A stretch of 64,000 nt of DNA from Neoceratodus forsteri. Lineage: Eukaryota > Chordata > Ceratodontiformes > Ceratodontidae. The stretch is taken from the NCBI GenBank assembly GCA_016271365.2, contig CM057456.1, positions 163,408,501-163,472,500 on the forward strand. Direction: 5' to 3'. This document shows positions 58,486 through 64,000 of this stretch, in pieces (the first letter of the stretch is position 1; every line of letters begins with the position of its first letter). Position numbers and translations under genes: made by a program. The notes below the pieces were generated by a model. That model was given only the letters and a program-made list of their open reading frames with translations. It ran no database searches and was not told where the DNA came from.

Positions 58486-58822
58486 CATACCTCTTAACCT
58501 TTTGTCACAGAAATGAGGGACAACAACACTCAAAATAAGGGACAATAAGGGACAAATACCCTCATAATGAGGGACACATTCTCAAACATGAAGATATAAG
58601 TTCAGAACACTTTGAAAACCATTGTATTCACTTATACAAAATTAATTTTGATTTAGCATCATAGACTATTATGAATTTCTGCTTAAAGTCTGATTTTACA
58701 GCACATTTTCTGTGTGGACAGCAGTTTTTCTTTGAGGGACTGATGAGGGACAGAGCAGTTCTGAGAGGGTAAAATGAGAATGCCCTGAATGCCCTGGTAA
58801 TCATGGACGGTTGATAGGTATG
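58486..58822. mobile_element. Non-autonomous DNA transposon in CR1-A
   Basis: Terminal inverted repeats catacctcttaacc and, reversed, catacctatcaacc, flanked by ggacagg on both sides (58,479-58,485 and 58,823-58,829), a 7-bp target duplication. The 337-bp body has gagggac-type phrases on both arms and no ORF. Superfamily not determined: 7 bp would suit P/Galileo-like elements, but a decayed 8-bp hAT duplication is possible. Confidence 0.85.
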
Positions 58823-58866
58823 GGACAGGAATTGTACCAGGCCAGATGGAAAGAAACAGGAATTCA

Positions 58867-59390
58867 ATTAAATTTTTTCAATTCAACTTTATTTGTATAG
58901 CTTTCAAAATCAAGGCACTTAACATAAAAGCATGCAACCAGTATAAATAACATTAAAATTACATTATAAATCACTAGGAAAGCCAGATCAAATAAATAAG
59001 CTTTAAGCTCAGTTTTAAATCTACTGATAGTTGGGCATTCTCTCTAAACACGAGGAGAGAGTTCCACAGGTCGGGCTGAAAAGCAAAAACACGAGAACCA
59101 GACATGTTTAATCGCACCTGGAATCTCTAGCAATCCCTTGTCAGTGGAGCGGAGAGGCGGAGGGCTGTAAGATACAAGGAGATCTTTAGGTAGCCGGGTC
59201 CCTGATCGTGTAGGGCTTTTAAAGGTTAAAGCTGTTAAGGTGATCTGCACCGAATAGGCAGCCAGTGCAGTCTGCGAACACAGGGCTCAATATGACTGGA
59301 TCTAGATGTCCCAGTCAGAAGCCTGGCTGCTGCATTCTGCACCCAGCTGCAAGCGTGGATATCAACCCCTGGAAGCCCTAGGTAGAGGTG
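58867..59390 (-). mobile_element. L2-like LINE 3' end (minus) in CR1-A
   Basis: On the minus strand: LHWLPIRCRS-like sequence near 59,255, a KALHDQGPGYLKISLYLTAL-like stretch, then a 3' UTR ending in aatacaaataaag-like sequence and attgaa repeats at 58,867-58,885. Flanking acaggaa at 58,856 and 59,414 may be the target duplication (tentative). Confidence 0.7.
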
Positions 59391-59880
59391 GATAGGAGAG
59401 CTAAGACACAGGCACAGGAAATGAATGAAGGGAAATGAGGAAGGGGATAATACTTTTTTGATACACTAGCAAGAAGTAAGAAGCAAAAGGCTGGGGTGGT
59501 ATAGCGAGGTTAAGGAGGAGGAAGTGGGATTCAGTGCATAAGGAGATGAAGAAAAAGCTGACATTTTGAACAGGTATTTTTGCTCAGTCTTCATTGTAGA
59601 GGGAAAGGAAATGGGCCACAGAGAGAGGTAAGAACAGAGTGGGAGAGGGGTGGACACAGGAAGAAGAATACTGAATGGATTTGTAGCCCTGAAAATGGAT
59701 AAGCTATGGGACCAGATGGGATACATCCAAGGGTATTGACAGCCTTGTTCAACAGTTCACCAGAAACAGGAATGGTCCTGAAGGATTGCAGAAAGGCTAA
59801 TGTGGTACCCTGTGTAGAGCATCAACAGGGAGGAATATAGCAACTACAGGACTGTCAGCCTAACTTCAGACGTGGGAAAT

Positions 59881-59889
59881 TGATGGAAA
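59881..59889. repeat. CR1-B target duplication, left
   Basis: tgatggaaa, repeated at 62,868-62,876; CR1-A coding text joins across the two. Confidence 0.85.
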
Positions 59890-60968
59890 TCAAATCAGAA
59901 AAAGCCTTGCAACTCACCCCAAAAGAGGTGATAGGGATGGTTAAGGAGAAAAGGATAGCATTCAGAAACATTAGGAAACACAGAAGGAGCAGGACAGAGA
60001 ACTTTATCAGTTAAAGCAGAAAGAGTCAGGAAGGCAGTCAGAATAGCAAAGGCACAAACTGAGGAAAAGATAGCCAACTCTGTTAAGAAGGGGATAAAAC
60101 CTTTTATAAGTACATTAGGGAGTGAAGAAAGACCAAGGGAGGGATACAGAGACTTAATAAAGGGAGGAATGTGGGCAGAGGGTGACAGTGAAAAAGCAGG
60201 GATACTGAATGAATATTTCTGCTCAGTATTCACAACGGAAAAGGAGGGGAGGTACCTAAACCAAACAAGGGAGAAACTCTGAATAGGGGTCGATACTGAG
60301 TCCATTCACAGAAGAAAGGGTTTGAAAGAACTCTTGAAACTGAGGGTGGACAAAGCATTGAGGCCTGATGGGATTCACCCAAGAATTCTAAAGAACTAAG
60401 AGTAGAACTAGTAACACCACTGACTACTCTCTTTAACAAATCATGGGAGGATGGGGTGGTACCTGAGGACTGGAGGAGGGCAAATGTTATTCCGCTTCAC
60501 AAAAGTGGGAGTAGGACAGAGGCAGGAAACTACAGACCAGTTAGTTTGACTTCAGTGGTAGGGAAAATGATGGAATCGCTTCTGAAGGAAAGAATTATTG
60601 AGTACCTAGAGGCCAGTGGGCACAGGACCCAAGGCAGCATGATTTCACAGCAGAAAGGTCATGTCAGACGATCCTAATAGATTTCTTTGACTGGGTAACC
60701 AAAGTAGTAGACCAGGGAAGGGCTGTGGATATGGTCTACCTAGATTTTAGCAAGGCATTTGACACAGTCTCACACAAAATATTAATATACAAGTTAGCCA
60801 GCCTTGGAGTGGGTCTCAAGGTGGTAGTCTGGATAAAAACTGGCTGGACAACAGGATGCAAGGTTAATAGTAAACGGAGTCCACAGTGAAGAAAGGAAGA
60901 TAACTAGCGGGGTACCGCAGGGTTCAGTACTGGGACCGGTCCTCTTTAATGTCTTTATAAGTGACATT

Positions 60969-61838
60969 ACATACTAACATACTAACATACTAAAATGCCA
61001 GCAGAATAGGCCTAACGGTCTTTCGTGTCTGCTCGCTTGGTCAGCCCCAGCCCTGGTGCTGACCTTGCTGTCCTCTCGCCTTCTCTGGCTTCTCCCTTCC
61101 CAGTTCCGGATATTCTTGCTGCATTGGATTTTGCTTCCAGAACCCTTCCCTGTACCTGTCCCACCCCTCTTGAACCCCTCCACTGTCTCTGCCTCCACTA
61201 GCCCCTAGGCAGTGCATTCCATGGCTCCACCACTCTCTCAGTGAAGTAGCATCTCCTCCTTTCTCCCTGAATCTTCCCCTCCAGCTTCCACCCATGCCCT
61301 CTAGTGGCCCCTTCCTCCTTCCTTCAAGCACCCCGACTGTTCCTCCTCTATTTATCCTCTTCATGTACCTAAAGACCTCTATCATGTCCCCTGGTCCCTT
61401 CTCTCTTCCAATGTGTACATATTTAGCTCTTCAAGCCTCTCCTCATAGGTCCTGTCCCCAAGCCCCAAATCATTTTGGTTGCCCTCCTCTGGACCCTCTC
61501 CAGGAGGTTAATGTCCCGCTTAAGTGTGGCCTCCAAAACTGCACGCAGTACTCAAGGTGCGGCCTCACCAAGCAGTTATACAGAGGATATCACTTCCTCC
61601 TTCTTCGGTGATCCCCCTAGCGATGCATCCCAGCATCCTGTTGGCCTTGGCTGCTGCCCTCCTACAAGTCTCAGAGTTGTTCATCTTGACATCCACCACC
61701 ACCCCCAGGTCCCTCTTAGCCATCGAGACTTGTAGCATTTCCCCAGGGTGTACACTTGGCCTGGGTTTCTGGCCCTCAGGGTGGAGTACCTTGCATTTCC
61801 CTGCATTGAACCTCAGCTTCCACTTTCTAGACCATCTA
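60969..61838 (-). mobile_element. CR1-C: inverted CR1 3' fragment nested in CR1-B
   Basis: Flanked by gacatt on both sides (60,963-60,968; 61,839-61,844). Minus-strand reading gives WKLRFNAGKCKVLHPEGQ (61,826-61,773), MAKRDLGVVVDVKMNNSETC (61,726-61,667) and ANRMLGCIARGITEE (61,649-61,605). Then come a decayed LLGEATSLREWW-type C-terminus and a 3' end with tagtatgttagtatgttagt (61,000-60,969 region). It is an 870-bp 5'-truncated insertion, the youngest layer of the nest by order of events. Confidence 0.9.
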
Positions 61839-62773
61839 GACATTGGAGAGCACCTGGAAGGAAAGGTATATCTCTTTGTAGGTGACACAAAGATCTGCAA
61901 CAGGGTTGATGCACAAGGTGGGGTGGAAAGAATGAAAGGGACTTGGCAAGGTTGGAGGAATGGTCAAATATGTGGCAGCTTAGATTCAATACAAAGAAGT
62001 GCAAGGTAATGCATCTGGGAAACAAAACCCAGGGAAGAGTACACAATGGGGGTGAGTTAATAACAACAACAAAAATCGAAAGAGACCTAGGAGTAATTAT
62101 ATCAGATGACCTAAAGGTTGGCAAGCAATGTGAGAAGGCAGTAAGGAGGGCTGGAGGGATACTGGGATGCATAGGAGAGGCATCAACAGTAGAAAACAGG
62201 AAGTTGTTATCCTCTGTAAAGACAGTTAGTGAGACCCCATCTGAGTACTGCATGCAATTCTGGAGACCCCATCTCCAGAAAGACATAGACAGAGTTGAGG
62301 CTGTTCGGAGGAGGGAGAACCAAATGGTGCAGGGTCTGCACCAGAAGACATATGAGGAGAGACTAAAGCAGCTTAATGTGTATACCCTTGAGGAAAGGAG
62401 TGGGGGAACATGATAGAAACTTTCAAGTATCTCAAAGGAATTAACAAAGTACAAAGAGGTATTATCTTTCAGAAGAAGAGATGTGCAAGAACAAGGGGCA
62501 CAATTTGAAGATAGAGGGGCGGCTCAGAGGTAATGTTAAAAAGTAATTTTTCACAGAGATGGTTGTGGATGCATGGAACAGCCTTCCTGAGGAGGTTGTG
62601 GTGTCAGAAACCATGGGAGAATTCAAGAATGCATGGGACAGGCATAAGGCAATTCTAGTGGGGGGTAGGAGGAGAGAAGGCTGTTGATTAACTAGAATCT
62701 GCAGCTTATCCATCAGGTAGGAAAATGAGCAGACTAGGTGGGCCAAGCGGTCCTTATCTGCTGTCAAATTCTA

Positions 62774-62797
62774 TGAGTTGCAAGGCTTTCTCTGATT
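62774..62797. repeat. Inverted terminal match of CR1-B
   Basis: The 24 bases here are the reverse complement, with one mismatch, of 59,893-59,916 at the other end of CR1-B. Confidence 0.9.
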
Positions 62798-63690
62798 AGA
62801 TTTGTGTTCCAAATTAGCCCCACAACCTGAGCCAGTGGGTGACCTCTAGTTTGAATTTGGTTTAAACTGATGGAAACCCTACTAAAGAGAGACTGGTTGA
62901 TTACCTAGAATAAACTGGACAGCAGGACCACTGGTTGTATGGCTTCATAAAGGGGAAGGCATAAGGGAAGGCATAAAGGGAAGGTCATGCCAAACTAATC
63001 TGTTAGAGTTCTTTGACTGGGCAAACAGGGAAATAGACTGGGAGGCAGTGGACATAGCTTATCTAAACTTCAGCAAGGCCTTTGACACTGTGCCAAGCCA
63101 CACAGAAGGCTGATTAGGAAGCGGACCAATTTGGGTGTGGGGCCAAAATGGTTAAGTTGGTTTGCAGCTGGCTAACAGATAGGAGGCAGAAGGTAGTGGT
63201 AAATGGCACATACTCTAAGAAGGGGTGACCAGTGAGGTACTGCAGGATTAGTGCTGGGATCAGTCTACTTCAATATCTTCATAGGGGCATTGCAAAGGAA
63301 CTAGAAAGAAAGGTCTGTTAATTTGTAAATGACACCAAGAGACACACTAGGGTGGACACCCAAGAGGGAGTGGAGACAATGCACTGGGATCTAGGGAAAC
63401 TAGAGGAGTGGTTGAAGGCATGGCACTTAGGTTTCAATGCCAAATAGTGTAAAATCATGCACCTAGGGCACAGGAACTCCAGTGCTGTGTATAGGATGGG
63501 GGAGGGAGAGGAGTTGGCAGTCTCTACACAGAAAAGAGACCTAGAGTTATTATTTTAGAATATCTCAAGGTGGCAGTGCAGTGTGAGGCTGTGGGCAGGA
63601 ACTAGTGGGATGCAGCAGTGCATGGGGGACAACACCAACAGGAGAAAGAAGGTGGTGCTTCACTGTTCCAGTCTGTGGTATGCACCCCCT

Positions 63691-64000
63691 GGAATATTTG
63701 TCGGTTTAAGGAAACTGAATCAGCACAAGACTGTTTCCTAGCCACAATTACCAATTTGACAAGTACAACCAATGACATGGTTTTCCTTACATGTTAATTC
63801 ATTAGCAACAGCTGCAACTTATGTTTTCCCATCCACTCCCCAGAGTCAGTCCATAGGTTTTGCACCAACAGACCAACATCATAAATACACAGGCACAGCA
63901 AAACATCCCTGATATGGCTCTCACAGTGCATCTTGACAAATGAGGTAACATAGTATTTTTAGATATCACATACAAAATATTGAAGGAGGCATCAAAGAGA
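63691..64000. other. Unclassified sequence to window end
   Basis: Nothing recognised. Confidence 0.4.

Larger units (their letters stand above)
59890..62867 (+). mobile_element. CR1-B: 5'-truncated CR1 nested in CR1-A
   Basis: Bounded by 9-bp duplications. It starts in the ORF2 linker (EKALQLTPKEVIGMVKEKRI) and includes most of RT. RT is comparatively well kept: WRRANVIPLHKSGSRTEAGN (60,471-60,530), YRPVSLTSVVGKMMESLLKE, YLDFSKAFDTVSH (60,738-60,776), [20 protein letters not shown] (60,909-60,968). After the CR1-C insert follow LEGKVYLFVGDTKICNRVD (61,851-61,907; Gly replaces the first catalytic-motif Ala-Asp Asp pair partially) and a 156-codon open stretch 61,943-62,413 (MWQLRFNTKKCKVMHLG, FWRPHLQKDIDRVEAV). 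The family 3' block is at 62,736-62,765. Beyond it ~90 bp precede the duplication. Confidence 0.88.
56240..63690 (+). mobile_element. CR1-A: host LINE of a nested cluster
   Basis: Segments 56,240-58,485, 58,823-58,862, 59,395-59,889 and 62,868-63,690 together make one CR1-like copy. The RT text is continuous across the CR1-B insertion: NYRTVSLTSDVGKLME ends at 59,889 and ETLLKERLVDYLE resumes at 62,868. ORF1 has an early zinc-finger stretch (CNSCAS...RCC..) at 56,450-56,520. The esterase pieces LLVTDSIVRSTD (56,830-56,865; Gly before DSI replaced) and LGTNDLARE (~57,000) are readable. ORF2 endonuclease remnants lie near 57,605-57,700. RT continues at 63,055 with YLNFSKAFDTVP. Heavily mutated; it is the oldest layer of this nest. 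Confidence 0.82.

Overview
The window looks like transposon-dominated intergenic DNA from a non-mammalian, non-avian vertebrate nuclear genome. The reasons are CR1 and L2 LINE remnants at every stage of decay, a complete 7.0 kb L1-clade element with 15-bp target-site duplications, tRNA-derived SINEs with a CORE/MIR-like body, a decayed hAT transposase, several foldback/MITE DNA elements, long TATC/TCTG microsatellites and a mostly CpG-poor, AT-rich background. The mix suggests a caecilian-type amphibian, a lungfish or a coelacanth-type genome. That placement is inference from memory of repeat families, not proof. I see no convincing host protein-coding gene, tRNA, rRNA or CRISPR array.

Layout. 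1-0.85 kb: a repeat family (here called R1) that reappears inverted at 52.6-53.5 kb and carries a splice-like 103-nt interval. 0.85-4.2 kb: AT-rich unclassified DNA, a 65-bp hairpin and a microsatellite. 4.2-5.5 kb: 3' part of a CR1. 6.15-12.13 kb: a foldback element (FB-1) whose arms are ~60-bp minisatellites, split by a 4.1 kb nearly full-length CR1 (CR1-1) with zinc-finger/esterase ORF1 and endonuclease/RT ORF2. 12.94-19.99 kb: full-length L1 on the minus strand. 21.1-22.6 kb: a second foldback element (FB-2) of the same plan. 23.7-25.3 kb: SINE, microsatellite and L2-like 3' end. 26.0-28.3 kb: CpG-bearing patch, a hairpin and GC-rich unclassified sequence. 28.4-32.1 kb: 3.6 kb of pyrimidine-rich, internally repeated non-coding sequence. 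34.6-35.8 kb: a second repeat family (R2). 36-40 kb: CR1 fragments (minus) and an L2 (plus).

40.1-41.2 kb: a hairpin MITE and a 181-bp tandem duplication. 41.8-43.4 kb: CR1 carrying a minus-strand SINE. 43.4-47.2 kb: hAT transposase pseudogene (minus) interrupted by a SINE and a MITE-like insert, with an 85-bp tandem repeat upstream. 48.8-50.4 kb: L2. 52.6-55.2 kb: R1, three tandem hairpins, then R2 inverted arms. 56.2-63.7 kb: a nest in which CR1-A is broken by a MITE (7-bp TSD), an L2 end and CR1-B (9-bp TSD), and CR1-B is itself broken by an inverted CR1-C (6-bp TSD).

How the parts relate. CR1 copies share one 3'-terminal block, presumably the signal their reverse transcriptase recognises. 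The CORE-type SINEs end in a block resembling the 3' ends of L2-like LINEs nearby, consistent with LINE-driven SINE mobilisation. The DNA elements are non-autonomous apart from the dead hAT copy. The most unusual structures are the two minisatellite-armed foldback elements, the R1 family with its conserved intron-like interval and hairpin trio, and the pyrimidine-rich 28-32 kb block.
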